Source: Streptomyces stelliscabiei
Lineage (GTDB): Bacteria; Actinomycetota; Actinomycetes; Streptomycetales; Streptomycetaceae
Direction of reading: 5' to 3'
Assembly (NCBI RefSeq): GCF_014873495.1
Contig: NZ_JADBGF010000001.1
Span: 8,742,001-8,806,000 of the forward strand
DNA: 64,000 bases
Shown: positions 26,155 through 35,155 of the stretch, in pieces
How positions within the stretch are numbered: the first letter of the stretch is position 1
How the letters are laid out: every line of letters starts with the position of its first letter
Position numbers and translations under genes: made by a program
The notes under the pieces: generated by a model
What the model was told of the DNA's origin: nothing
Databases searched by the model: none
What the model saw: the letters and a program-made list of their open reading frames with translations, nothing else

Positions 26155-26651
26155 CAGCCAGTGACCGCGGACACACCGGGCCCGAGAGGGCCGTGCGCTC
26201 CGATCTCGGGGCCGGCTCAAGCGCGATCGCGGCCTTCTTCGGTAAGGAGGGTGTCGCCGGCATCTTCAGCGCCGTCGACGCGCTCGACCTGACCATGACC
26301 CAGGTCCGAGTGCTGCACCACGCCGCCGAGGCGGACCCCGAACTGTCAGGCAAGGAGGCAGCAGAATCCGTGGTGATGTCGATGGCGGCAGTCAGCCGGG
26401 CGGTGGACAGCCTGGTGCGCCGCGGGTACCTCGAGCGACGTGAGGACCTCGTGGACCGCCGGATGAAGGGGATCACCGAGTGCGGACGCCGGGCCATCCG
26501 GTACTCCGAGGCTGTGCACAGGGACATGATCGACCGGTTCGTGGAGGCGCTTCCGAGCGCCGAACGCGAGCGGCTCGCGGCGGCTCTGGCCCCACTGATG
26601 GAGAGACCGGAGATCGCCAGCCGTCTGCCGCGGCCTCAGTCGGGCGCGTGA
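26148..26651 (+). CDS. MarR-family regulator, module A copy 2
   Basis: A 167-residue paralogue of the first MarR protein: VDALDLTMTQVRVLHHAAEA, MSMAAVSRAVDSLVRRGYLE and RREDLVDRRMKGI mark the winged helix. The basic wing differs (RRMKGITECG versus RRMKRIRISD), so DNA affinity or ligand response may differ. The GTG start lies inside the operator dyad and no good ribosome-binding site precedes it; leaderless translation is possible. It heads the plus-strand arm of module A, 65 bp before the monooxygenase gene. It is expected to repress both divergent arms until an aromatic or related ligand binds. Confidence 0.85.
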   Translation: MQAASDRGHTGPERAVRSDLGAGSSAIAAFFGKEGVAGIFSAVDALDLTMTQVRVLHHAAEADPELSGKEAAESVVMSMAAVSRAVDSLVRRGYLERREDLVDRRMKGITECGRRAIRYSEAVHRDMIDRFVEALPSAERERLAAALAPLMERPEIASRLPRPQSGA

Positions 26652-26716
26652 CGTTGCACCACAAACATCAGGCCCGTCGCCTTAGATGCGGCGGGCGAGA
26701 ACAGCAGGAGGCAAAA

Positions 26717-27925
26717 GTGGCTGTTGAGGCCACGGTCGGCACATCAGTCGACCGAGAGGAACTCCTTCGGCGCGCGCGAGAGCTTGTGCCAGCCCTGCGA
26801 GAACGGGCGCGCGCGACGGAGGAGGGCTGCAAAGTCCCGGAGGAGTCGGTGCGCGAGATCGTCGCAGCCGGGCTTGTCCGCGCGGGCACGCCACGGCGCT
26901 TCGGCGGCTACGACGTCGAGTTCGAGACCGTGCACGAGATGACAATGGAGCTGGCCCGAGCCTGCGCCTCGACGGCCTGGTGCTTCCAGCTGTGGGCGCT
27001 GCACTGCTACTGGATGGGCTTTTGGCCGCTCGAAGCGCAGGAGGAGGTCTTCGCCGACGGTCCCGACATGCTGAGCGCGAGCGTTCAGCTGAGCGTGTCA
27101 TGCGACTACGAGCGGACGCCCGGGGGCTACCGGCTCTCCGGCCGCGGACGGTTCGCCAGTGGTTCGGATCCCTCGCAGTGGCTCTTCGCGCTCGGAGTCG
27201 GGGCGGAAGGACCTCTCCAGTTCCTTGTTCCGCGCGCGCACTTCGCCGTACTCGACGGTACGTGGGATGTGGCCGGCCTGTGCGGCAGCGGCAGTAAAGA
27301 CGTTGTGGTGCAGGACGCGTTCATCCCGTCGCACCGGGCCATCCGGCCGGCACCGCCGATCGACTTCGCACCCGAAGGTCCGCTCCCGTACGACCAGCAC
27401 CGGCAGCGCCGGTACTCGGTTCCCCTGTCCGCCATCCAGGGGTGGGACTTCCCGGCCGTCGCCATCGGCGCGGCGCAGGGGGCGTACGACGAGATCGTGC
27501 GGCGGATGCACGGCACCAAGGGCTCGGTGCGCGCCGCGGATTCACCGGTGATCCAAGCTCAGATCGCGCAGTCCGCCGTGGAACTCGATGTCGCACGCAC
27601 GCTGCTGCACCGCGACCTCGAAGACTCCCAGAGTAAGGGCGAGCGGGGCGAGACCCTCGCGCCGGTCGACTACGCCCGTTACATGGCCAACAAGTCCTAC
27701 GCGCACGAGCTGGCTGTCGGGGTGGTCAACCGAATGTACGCCCTGGGCGGCGGCCGGAGCTTGTCGCGAAACGACCCGCTTCAGCGCGCGCACCGCGACG
27801 CGCACGCGACGGCCCACCCGGGAACGATCGGCCAGTTCCCGATGGCCTCCCAGCCGTACGGCCGCTGCCTGCTCGGGCTCGACCCGCGCGAGGTCAACTT
27901 CTGGACGGGACCGGCCCTGGGGTGA
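26717..27925 (+). CDS. Group-D flavoprotein monooxygenase, ACAD fold (A1)
   Basis: A 402-residue protein with an acyl-CoA dehydrogenase fold and a C-terminal half of the Acyl-CoA_dh_2 type, as in HpaB/HsaA/DszC-like monooxygenases that use reduced flavin from a separate reductase. FGGYDVEFETVHEMTMELAR and STAWCFQLWALHCYWMGFWP mark the N-terminal domain; RGRFASGSDPSQWLFALG and the glycine-rich LGGGRSLSRNDPLQRAHRD the later ones. There is no acyl-CoA catalytic Glu that I can identify. GTG start with GGAGG upstream. A flavin reductase gene lies three genes downstream, supporting a two-component oxygenase. It is closely paralogous to the first gene of module B. Confidence 0.8.
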   Translation: MAVEATVGTSVDREELLRRARELVPALRERARATEEGCKVPEESVREIVAAGLVRAGTPRRFGGYDVEFETVHEMTMELARACASTAWCFQLWALHCYWMGFWPLEAQEEVFADGPDMLSASVQLSVSCDYERTPGGYRLSGRGRFASGSDPSQWLFALGVGAEGPLQFLVPRAHFAVLDGTWDVAGLCGSGSKDVVVQDAFIPSHRAIRPAPPIDFAPEGPLPYDQHRQRRYSVPLSAIQGWDFPAVAIGAAQGAYDEIVRRMHGTKGSVRAADSPVIQAQIAQSAVELDVARTLLHRDLEDSQSKGERGETLAPVDYARYMANKSYAHELAVGVVNRMYALGGGRSLSRNDPLQRAHRDAHATAHPGTIGQFPMASQPYGRCLLGLDPREVNFWTGPALG

Positions 27926-27960
27926 TCCCCGCGGCTACCGGAGAAAAGGAGAACGAGAAC

Positions 27961-28803
27961 ATGCCCGAGACCCAGACGTCGGCGCCCCCCATAGCCGAAC
28001 CCCCGATGCCGGCGCCGAAGCCGCCGATGACCCTTGAGGAGGCTTGGACGGCGATCGCCGTTCCGATGCCGCCGCCCGCGCAGGCCGCGGAGAAGCAGTG
28101 CTTCTCCACCGAGGAACTGCGTCAGGACTTCTACAGCTCCCGCCCGCCGTTCGGCGACCGGTTCATGCCGAACTGGATGCAGATGCGGCAGTCGGAGTTC
28201 ACGCGGGTGCTGCTGGACAAGGCGGCACTGAAAGCCGGTGAGCGGGCGCTCGTGCTCGGCGAATTCCTCGATCACGTCGGATTCGTCGACATGATCAGCG
28301 GCGAGGTACAGCCCGGAGGTACCGCCGAATACGTCGACATGGTCCCGATGATCGAGGCCCACCGCGTGGGGCGTTTCGACCCCTACACCGAGATCGCCGC
28401 GAAGCACGAGCCGGAGGCGTTCGACGTCGTCATCGCCTCCCAGTGGGAGCACCTGCTCGACCCGGACGCGGAACTCAAGGCGCTCAGCCGACTGGTCCGC
28501 CCCGGCGGCAGGGTCCTGCTGTTCCATCCTGGCCCGACCGCGGCGACGTTCGCGCTGGCCGAGCAGGATGTCTGGCTGGACATGCTGCTGAGCTTCTTCA
28601 TCACCTTCGCAGGCTCCCGTGAGGTGCCGCTGGACTCGGCGTTTCAGTGGAAGAAGGCCGCTTGGCTCGCCGTCAGCGTCGATGATGTGCGCGACGCGGC
28701 GGCCCGCTGCCTGACAGACGTGACGGCGTGGCAGCACCGCGGGATGGCGATCGTCGACGGTCGCAAGCCCGCTGCCGGGGACGAGCCCGGGAGGTCGGCG
28801 TGA
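27961..28803 (+). CDS. Methyltransferase-like protein with Pro-rich N-terminus
   Basis: A 280-residue protein. The first 55 residues are proline-rich (SAPPIAEPPMPAPKPPMTLE) and contain EEAWTAIAVPMPPP, a motif shared with the 60-residue ORF at the corresponding place in module B. The rest resembles class I SAM methyltransferases: FDVVIASQWEHLLDPDAELK and LSRLVRPGGRVLLFHPG are the usual motifs around beta-4/beta-5, but motif I (RALVLGEFLDHVGFVD) lacks the GxGxG pattern. It may methylate a pathway intermediate or be a non-catalytic descendant. AAAGGAG ribosome-binding site; its stop overlaps the next start by 4 nt. Confidence 0.55.
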   Translation: MPETQTSAPPIAEPPMPAPKPPMTLEEAWTAIAVPMPPPAQAAEKQCFSTEELRQDFYSSRPPFGDRFMPNWMQMRQSEFTRVLLDKAALKAGERALVLGEFLDHVGFVDMISGEVQPGGTAEYVDMVPMIEAHRVGRFDPYTEIAAKHEPEAFDVVIASQWEHLLDPDAELKALSRLVRPGGRVLLFHPGPTAATFALAEQDVWLDMLLSFFITFAGSREVPLDSAFQWKKAAWLAVSVDDVRDAAARCLTDVTAWQHRGMAIVDGRKPAAGDEPGRSA

Positions 28804-29354
28804 ACGTTCAGATCGCGTTCCTGCGCGGCGTCGGACACGGGCCAGGCGACATGCTGGACATGCCGGCGCTGCGCGAGGCGCTCGCCGAGGCGGGCTTCGC
28901 CGCTGTGCGCACGTACCTGGGCAGCGGAAACGTCGTGCTGCTCGACGATGGGGAGCCCGGCGTTCTGGCCGCTCGCGTCGGCGAGATCCTCCAGAAGCGC
29001 TTCGACCGGGACATCCACGTCATCGTGCGCAGCCTCGACGAGCTCTCCGAGGCGGTGGCGCGCAATCCGTTCCCCGACGCCGCCGCCGACGCCGAGCACT
29101 ACAACGTCGCCTTCCTGGAGACGACGCTCGATCAGGCCGAAGTCGAACAGCTCGCCGTGCTCGCCACGGGGCGGGAACGAGTCGCGGTGATCGGACGCGA
29201 GCTGTACGGCTGGTACCCGGACGGATTCGCCGGTTCGCGGCTCATCGGCGGGATCATGGGCCTTCCGGTGCCCGCGACCGCTCGTGACTGGACGACGGTG
29301 ACCGGCGTGCTCGACCTCGCGCGCGAGGTGCGCGCGGAGAATCGGAGCCGGTGA
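28800..29354 (+). CDS. DUF1697 family protein
   Basis: A 184-residue protein of the DUF1697 family: IAFLRGVGHGPGDMLDMPAL replaces the more usual LLRGINVG-K start, and RTYLGSGNVVLL is the highly conserved block. Function of the family is unknown. It is translationally coupled to the methyltransferase-like gene (GTG overlapping its TGA) and to the flavin reductase gene that follows, so it is an integral part of the operon, which is unusual because these proteins are normally solitary. Confidence 0.8.
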   Translation: MNVQIAFLRGVGHGPGDMLDMPALREALAEAGFAAVRTYLGSGNVVLLDDGEPGVLAARVGEILQKRFDRDIHVIVRSLDELSEAVARNPFPDAAADAEHYNVAFLETTLDQAEVEQLAVLATGRERVAVIGRELYGWYPDGFAGSRLIGGIMGLPVPATARDWTTVTGVLDLAREVRAENRSR

Positions 29355-29911
29355 TGCGTGAGCACGCGACGGGTGCATTGGCCTCGCCCGATGACCGGCT
29401 GACGCCGACCGGTTCCGGGCAGTTGGATCCACGCGGTCTGCGCGACGCGTTCGGCTGCTTCCCCAGCGGGGTGATCGCGCTCTGCGCGCTGGCGCAGGAC
29501 GGCGTGCCGGCCGGAATGGCGGTCAGCTCGTTCACCACCGTCTCGCTCGACCCGCCGCTGGTGTCGGTGAGTATGCAGAACACATCGACGACCTGGCCGA
29601 TCCTGCGCGAGCGGGCACGGCTCGGACTCAGTGTGCTGGCCGAACAGCAGCATCGCGAGGTCCGGCAGCTCGCCTCGACTGGAACCGACCGGTTCGCCGG
29701 AGTGAGCTGGCACGCCGCCGACGACGGCGCAGTGTACCTGGACGACGCGGTCGGCTGGTTCAGCTGCAGTGTCTGGAACCAGCTGCCTGCGGGCGATCAC
29801 ACCATAGCCCTGCTGGAGATCAGAGGGCTGCGAACTGTCGCGGGCGGTGCCCCCTTGGTGTTCCACGCAAGTCGATTCCGCCGACTGGCCCCCGTCGACC
29901 AATCCGCCTGA
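29351..29911 (+). CDS. Flavin reductase, monooxygenase small component
   Basis: A 186-residue HpaC/HsaB-like NAD(P)H:flavin oxidoreductase (split-barrel FMN-binding domain). LRDAFGCFPSGVIALCALAQ is the typical start of the domain, AVSSFTTVSLDPPLVSVSMQ the flavin-binding strand and loop, and GDHTIALLEI the His-containing late motif. It should provide reduced FMN or FAD to the ACAD-fold monooxygenases. The start is a GTG immediately followed by ATG; either would couple to the upstream stop. Confidence 0.87.
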   Translation: MMREHATGALASPDDRLTPTGSGQLDPRGLRDAFGCFPSGVIALCALAQDGVPAGMAVSSFTTVSLDPPLVSVSMQNTSTTWPILRERARLGLSVLAEQQHREVRQLASTGTDRFAGVSWHAADDGAVYLDDAVGWFSCSVWNQLPAGDHTIALLEIRGLRTVAGGAPLVFHASRFRRLAPVDQSA

Positions 29912-29964
29912 ACGCACCCAACGGCCACTCTTCCCAAACGCAACGACGCGACCAGGGAGTAGAA

Positions 29965-30929
29965 GTGATCAAATCAGGAAGCGCCCGGGATCTGCGCTTC
30001 GACGACCAGGTCGTCATCATCACCGGCGCCGGAGGCTCACCGAGTCTCGGCCGCTCCTACGCCCGACTGCTGGCCAGCCGCGGAGCACGCGTACTGGTCA
30101 ACGACCTGGGCGCGGGACCGGACGGCAGCGGCGTGGCGCCCGCGAACGCCGAGCTCATCGCCCGGGAGATCATCGCCGGGGGCGGCGAGGCCGTAGCCGA
30201 CACGCACAGCGTGAGCACGGAGGACGGGGCCCGCGCCTCGTCCAGACCGCGATCGATCGCTGGGGCCGGGTCGACGCCCTCATTAACAACGCCGGCGTAC
30301 TGCGATTCGGGCTCATCGAGGAGCTCGATCCAGCGGCCATCCGCGCGATGGTTGACGTACATCTGCTCGGCACGATCTGGATGTGCCGTGCGGTGTGGCC
30401 GCACATGCGCGACGCCGGCTACGGGCGGATCGTGAACACGACGTCGCCCGGGATGCTCGGCTCGGGCTACGGCTCCGTCTACGGCGCCGTGAAGGCGGGC
30501 AGCTACGGCCTCACCAGATCGCTGGCGATCGAGGGTGACCCGTTCGGCATCAGAGCCAACGCGCTGGCACCGCTGGCGGCCACGATCGCCTGGGACGTCG
30601 TTCAGGCGCCCGGCAAAGAGGCGATGGACGGCCCGGTCGCACAGGACATGAGTCCGGATCTGATCGCGCCGACCGCCGCCCTGCTCGCGCACCGCGTCTG
30701 CCCGTTCTCGGGCAAGAACATCACGGCGGATCCCGGTCGAGTATCAGAGACCTACTACCGCCAGACCGCCGGGTACGCCAAGGTCGCGCCGACGATCGAG
30801 GAACTCAACGACTCACTGCGCCAGGTCGTCGATCGATCCGACGCGCACGACATCGGCGATCCCGCTGAGGCGGCCACCTGGGTCGGCGGCCCGCCCCCGG
30901 TGCCGTCGGCCGGAGCGGCCCGCGCATGA
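29965..30929 (+). pseudogene. Long SDR, module A copy 2, with one frameshift
   Basis: Reads as a GTG-initiated SDR paralogue through VVIITGAGGSPSLGRSYARL and ADTHSVSTEDGAR, then loses frame near 30235; another frame continues LVQTAIDRWGRVDALINNAG, NTTSPGM, YGAVKAG and a normal C-terminus GGPPPVPSAG. One missing base in cccgcgcctcg accounts for it. If genuine, the gene is inactive (truncated before the catalytic Ser-Tyr-Lys); if it is a sequencing error, the product would be about 321 residues and functionally equivalent to the two intact SDRs. Confidence 0.75.
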
Positions 30930-31004
30930 CGTGACGTTCGCTCGCGGTCCGCCAACGCTGCGGGCGAACGTCACCCGATCCACCTTCGCAACAAGGGAGT
31001 TTTC

Positions 31005-32162
31005 GTGAAGTTCTCAGCAGCGGTGTGGGACCACGCGGACGGCGTTCGTGTGGAGGAAGTCGAACTTCTCGAGCGACATCCGCGTGACGTACTCGTCAGG
31101 ATCGAAGCGTCCAATGTGGCCAGCTCGGAGGCGAGCGCCCTGCTCGGCCCCGCCCCCGCCCCCGCCGACCTACCGCCCGACCTTCCCCCAGGCCTTGCTC
31201 TGCCGCCGTTGCCCTTGCACATCCTCGGCCACTCCGCGGTCGGTGTGGTCGAGGAGGTCGGCCCCTCCGCGGAGGGGGTGAAGGTGGGCGACCGGGTCCT
31301 GATGACCGGCAACAACAACTGCGGCGTGTGCCACTTCTGCCAGCGGGGCCGCTACGACCAGTGCGCCGCGATGGCGCTGTTCGGCCCGGCCACCGCTCGA
31401 ACCGCGAACGGCGTGGACGTGCACCCCTTGGGTTACGTCGGCAGCCTCGCCGAGTGGGCCGTCGTGCTCGACAACCTGCTCGTGCCCGTGCGCACAGACC
31501 TGCCCGCCGACCAGTTGTCGCTGATCGGCAACCCGGTGTGCACCGGTGTCGGCGCGGCGCTGCGCACGGCCAGGATCGAGCCGGGCAGCGTGGTCGCCGT
31601 CGTCGGCTGCGGGCCGGTCGGCCTGTCCTACATCCAGGCGGCGCGACTGGCCCTGGCCGACCAGATCATCGCCATCGAGCCGCTGGCGCACCGCCGCGCG
31701 GCGGCACTGCGGATGGGCGCCACCACCGTCATCGACCCCGCCGAGACGGATCCGGTCGAGGCCGTGTGCGAGCTGTCCGGGGATGCCGGCGGGGTGAATC
31801 AGGGCCGTGGCGCCGACTACGTCTTCGACGCGGCGAACGATGCGTCGGCGACCGAGCAGGCCTGGGCCATGACCCGGTCGGCGGGCGATCTGACGCTGGC
31901 CGGGCTCGATCCGAGGCCCGGAGCCAGGGTCAGCTTCCCGATGGTGCAGTTCTCGAACTTCGGCAAGACGATCCACAGCTGCCAGATGGGCTCGCTGCTG
32001 ATGCGCCGCGACCTGCCGTGGATGGTCAGGCTCGCCGAGCGCGGACAGCTCGACCTGGCCTCGCTGGCCGAACGCACCTACCCCCTGAAGGCAGTCGGCG
32101 AGGCCCTCCGCGACGTCGCCGAGTGCAACGTCCTCGGCGCGACCGTCGACCCGCGGCTGTGA
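31005..32162 (+). CDS. Zinc-ADH-like medium-chain dehydrogenase, intact copy
   Basis: A 385-residue medium-chain dehydrogenase. GroES-like domain with a proline-rich insert (GPAPAPADLPPDLPPGLALP), GHSAVGVVEEVG, the complete structural zinc motif NCGVCHFCQRGRYDQC (Cys spacing 2-2-7) and the Rossmann motif VVGCGPVGLSYIQAA. The catalytic zinc site looks altered: no Cys at the first-ligand position (SNVASSEASA), Ser instead of Glu after the His of GHE, and Asn-Pro where Cys174 of horse ADH would be. It may use a different metal environment. GTG start with AAGGGAG. It is followed by a monooxygenase gene; only this ADH copy of the three is undamaged. Confidence 0.8.
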   Translation: MKFSAAVWDHADGVRVEEVELLERHPRDVLVRIEASNVASSEASALLGPAPAPADLPPDLPPGLALPPLPLHILGHSAVGVVEEVGPSAEGVKVGDRVLMTGNNNCGVCHFCQRGRYDQCAAMALFGPATARTANGVDVHPLGYVGSLAEWAVVLDNLLVPVRTDLPADQLSLIGNPVCTGVGAALRTARIEPGSVVAVVGCGPVGLSYIQAARLALADQIIAIEPLAHRRAAALRMGATTVIDPAETDPVEAVCELSGDAGGVNQGRGADYVFDAANDASATEQAWAMTRSAGDLTLAGLDPRPGARVSFPMVQFSNFGKTIHSCQMGSLLMRRDLPWMVRLAERGQLDLASLAERTYPLKAVGEALRDVAECNVLGATVDPRL

Positions 32163-32204
32163 TCGTCGCACCGCACCCTGACCGGCATTAAGGAGATCAA
32201 CGCC

Positions 32205-33563
32205 ATGACAGCGCAGACGCCGACCCGCTCGATCGAGCGTTCGCCGGCCGAGCTGGTCGCGCACGCCGCCCAGCTTCGGGAACTGATACGCGACCAGGCC
32301 GAGGAGGCCGAGGGCCTTGGCCGCTACAACCAGGATGTGCACAAGGCCTTCCTGGAGGCGGGCTTCTACCAGCTGCTCACCCCGCGCCGCTACGGCGGCC
32401 TCGAGGTGGACCTTCGCACCTTCGCCAAGATCGTAATGGAGGTCGGCCGCGGTGATCCAGGCACCGCCTGGTGCCTGTGCCTGGGGCAGGGGCACGCTCT
32501 GACCACCGCCGCGCTGTGGCCGGAGAAGGCCCAGGACGAGGTGTTCAACAACGCGAGCGGCTACTTCCGGGCCTCCCACGCGTTCAACCCCGCGGGCACC
32601 GCCAAGCGCGTGCCCGGCGGGCTGCTGATCAACGCGAACTCCCGCTACCAGTCCGGGGTTCCGTACGCCACGCACGCCACGGTCTCCGTCGTGCTCGTCG
32701 ACGAGGACGGCGGACCCGCCGGCGCACCGCCCGGCGCGCCTCCCGGTCCTCCGCCGGGTGCTCCGGTCGGCGCGCCGTCCGGGCCCCCACCGGGTGCTCC
32801 CGCCGGTGCGCCGCCGATGCCTCACGGCGACGTTCCGCCCTCTCAGATGCTCCAGGTGCTGATTCCCAAGGAGCAGTTCACGATCGTCGAGAACTGGGGC
32901 GCCGACGCGGTGCTGGGGATGCGTGCGAGCGGCTCCAACAGCATCACCGTGGAGAACCAGATCGTGCCCGAGCACTACGCGATCACCATGTCCCCGGACC
33001 TCTTGGCCTCGACGACCTCGCACGGCGTGAAGCTGCACGGCAACCCGATGTACCTGGGCGCGGCGACCGGCTCGTTCTTCCAACTCGAGCTCGTGGTCAG
33101 CGTCATCGGCGCAGCCCGGGCCGCCCTCGACGAGTACGAGAGGCTCGCCCGCACCAGGACCACCGCATACCAGGGCGGCGGCCTGCGCAACAAGGACCCG
33201 TTCTACCAGCGCGACTTCGGCGCCGCCAAGACGAAGACGGATGCGGCAACTGCGATCGCATGCTACGTCGCCGACACCATCACCGAGCGGAGCAGCGAGG
33301 CCATCGCGGGCACCATAACCTTCACGCCCGACACGGACATCGAACTCGGCTGCATGCTCATGCAGGCCGGCCACCTGGCCGCCGAGGCCGTGGACATCCT
33401 TTTCGCCTCCGCGGGCACCTCCGCATCCGGGCGCGGCCAGCGCATGCAGCGCTACCTTCGCGACGTCTGGATGTACCGCACTCACATCGGCGCGCAGTAC
33501 GACCCGTTCGTGCGGCGATCCGGCGCCGGCAGCCTCGGCGACCCGCAGCCGTTCTTCCTCTGA
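32205..33563 (+). CDS. Group-D flavoprotein monooxygenase, ACAD fold (A2)
   Basis: A 452-residue ACAD-fold oxygenase-type protein of a different subtype from A1, paralogous to the last gene of module B. Blocks: FYQLLTPRRYGGLEVDLRTF, GDPGTAWCLCLGQGHALTTA, SRYQSGVPYATHATVS, and LGMRASGSNSITVE. Around residues 166-205 it contains a 40-residue insert built almost only of Gly, Ala and Pro (AGAPPGAPPGPPPGAPVGAP and more), replaced in the module B copy by a short EEGAPPPVPGEPVAG. The insert sits in a surface-loop position between beta strands. It probably uses flavin supplied by the operon reductase. Substrate unknown. Confidence 0.8.
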   Translation: MTAQTPTRSIERSPAELVAHAAQLRELIRDQAEEAEGLGRYNQDVHKAFLEAGFYQLLTPRRYGGLEVDLRTFAKIVMEVGRGDPGTAWCLCLGQGHALTTAALWPEKAQDEVFNNASGYFRASHAFNPAGTAKRVPGGLLINANSRYQSGVPYATHATVSVVLVDEDGGPAGAPPGAPPGPPPGAPVGAPSGPPPGAPAGAPPMPHGDVPPSQMLQVLIPKEQFTIVENWGADAVLGMRASGSNSITVENQIVPEHYAITMSPDLLASTTSHGVKLHGNPMYLGAATGSFFQLELVVSVIGAARAALDEYERLARTRTTAYQGGGLRNKDPFYQRDFGAAKTKTDAATAIACYVADTITERSSEAIAGTITFTPDTDIELGCMLMQAGHLAAEAVDILFASAGTSASGRGQRMQRYLRDVWMYRTHIGAQYDPFVRRSGAGSLGDPQPFFL

Positions 33564-33595
33564 TCCGATCCAAGCCACTCCACCGGAGGGCAAGG

Positions 33596-33955
33596 ATGTC
33601 CAACCCAGCAACTCACGGCGAGATCCACGCCAAAGACGCCGACGCACTGCAGCGCTTCTACACGGCGGCATTCGGCTGGGAGGTGCAGGACGTGGTCGAC
33701 GGTGCGTACCACGTCCTCGCCGACCCGGACGCCGACCGCGGCATCCTGCATGTCGGAGTCGGTCGCGCGCCGCAAGACCGGGCCGGTCACCTGACCTTCT
33801 ACGTGGAGGTTGACGACCCGGCGGCGGTGCTCGAGCAGATCGAGCGCCTCGGCGGTCGCACGGTCCGACCGCCCGCGCGGATGGGCACAGGACCGACGCT
33901 CGCCCTGTTCGAAGACCCCGAAGGCCACGTCATCGGCCTCGTCGAGCGCCACTGA
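33596..33955 (+). CDS. VOC/glyoxalase-fold protein
   Basis: A 119-residue vicinal-oxygen-chelate protein. HGEIHAKDADALQRFYTAAF begins the first beta-alpha-beta unit; HLTFYVEVDDPAAVLEQIER and LALFEDPEGHVIGLVE close the second. The terminal EDPEGHVIGL with Glu/His is the usual metal-ligand region. It could be a glyoxalase-type isomerase, an epimerase or a binding protein for a pathway intermediate. It follows the monooxygenase gene by 33 bp with GGAGGGCAAGG as ribosome-binding site and is the last gene of the plus-strand module. Confidence 0.8.
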   Translation: MSNPATHGEIHAKDADALQRFYTAAFGWEVQDVVDGAYHVLADPDADRGILHVGVGRAPQDRAGHLTFYVEVDDPAAVLEQIERLGGRTVRPPARMGTGPTLALFEDPEGHVIGLVERH

Positions 33956-34089
33956 CCGGCGGAGGAAAAACGCATGTGGTCGCTGATTGTGCGCACTGGA
34001 TCTGTGAGGTGGTCGTTCTCGGCCCGGGAGCAGCCGCGGTATCACAGAAACGAAACCTATCTATTTCGATTACCGTAGGGCGCCGCCGC

Positions 34090-34390
34090 TCGAATTCAAC
34101 CGTTTCGATGGACGGGTTGTCGTGCCCCGGGGACGTGGGTCCCGGCTGCCAGGACTTCTGCATCACGCGCTCGGGCGGCGTGGTCTCGGCTTCCCCGTGA
34201 TCGTGCGTCTCGGCGAGCTTCTTCTCCGGCAGCCACAAGGCGAGGATCAACGCGGCCACGAAGAGGGGCACCAGATAGCCGAACACCGGGGTCAGCGCGT
34301 GCTGGTAGGCGTCGATCACGATGTCCTGGCTTTTCGGCGGCTCGGCGGTGTCGCCGAAGCGAATGACGGCAGCCCGGAGCGCCGCGGGGC
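34090..34390 (-). pseudogene. C-terminal remnant of DHA2-type MFS exporter
   Basis: About 100 codons encode the end of a drug:H+ antiporter-2 protein: VIDAYQHALTPVFGYLVPLF with VAALILALWLPEKKLAE is the last transmembrane helix and cytoplasmic tail. No start or upstream helices remain and the frame runs past the natural end without a clear stop. It is next to a TetR gene, a common pairing for exporter and repressor; the exporter has been lost. The remaining part of 33956-34510 holds no other gene. Confidence 0.65.
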
Positions 34391-34510
34391 ACAGCCCGCA
34401 GAGGACCGGCGCCGGGGGACCGTGACGCCTCCCCCACCGGGCCGACGGACCGCGGCGATCAGGCGCGGGCGGGCCGGGGGTCTGACGCCGTGCGGCTCGC
34501 CGTTTCCACG

Positions 34511-35134
34511 TCAGGACTCCGCGGGTGCGGGATGCCTGAGGGAAGGGAGCAGCACGGCGTCCACCAGGCGCAGCATGTAAGCCTCGTCGGCCTCCTCACC
34601 GTCCAGCACCGGGCGGGTCAGGCCGAGCGCGACCAGCATGATGTGGCAGAACTCGCGGGCCGGGTTGTCCGGGGAGATCTCGCCGCGGGCGGCGGCCCGG
34701 TCCACGATCCGCTTCGGGATCTCCGCGGCGGGCTTGGTGAACTGCTCGCGCATTGCCGTGGCCGGCTCCGGGTCTCCGAGGAAGGCGTGGGACAGCCCGG
34801 CCACGAGCTGGTGCTCCGGTGGCGCCGCACGGCTGACGCGGCGGACCATCTCGCGCAGGGCCTCGCGCAGCGAGCCCGTGTGGGCGTCCAGCTCCGCCGG
34901 GACCGGCTGGATCCGCTGGTGCTGGAGCGCGGCGACGACCAGCTTGGGCTTGCCCTGCCACTGCCGGTAGAGCGTGGCCGTACTGCACCGGCCGCGGCTG
35001 GCGACCGCCTGCAGGGTCAGCGCCTCGTAGCCGACCTCCCGCAGTAGTCGGAGGACGACCGAGTACAGCTCGGCTTCCCGCTCCGGGGTGAGGCGGGTCC
35101 GTCTGCCGGTCTGCGAGGCGACGTTGCTGGGCAT
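34511..35134 (-). CDS. TetR-family regulator
   Basis: A 207-residue TetR protein: TLQAVASRGRCSTATLYRQW is the HTH recognition region and LDGEEADEAYMLRLVDAVLL the late ligand-domain helix. The C-terminal domain is of the type shared with the second TetR at 54 kb (both contain LDGxEADExY), a subgroup often controlling MFS exporters. A perfect palindrome lies 21 bp upstream of the ATG, fitting autorepression. Its former partner is probably the truncated MFS gene downstream. Confidence 0.85.
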   Translation of the reverse strand: MPSNVASQTGRRTRLTPEREAELYSVVLRLLREVGYEALTLQAVASRGRCSTATLYRQWQGKPKLVVAALQHQRIQPVPAELDAHTGSLREALREMVRRVSRAAPPEHQLVAGLSHAFLGDPEPATAMREQFTKPAAEIPKRIVDRAAARGEISPDNPAREFCHIMLVALGLTRPVLDGEEADEAYMLRLVDAVLLPSLRHPAPAES

Positions 35135-35155
35135 CGGCTTCTCTCCGAATGGGAA

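Noticed and set aside
31170..33671. 833-codon minus-strand open frame
   Set aside because: Antisense across the intact ADH and A2 monooxygenase genes; no recognisable domain.
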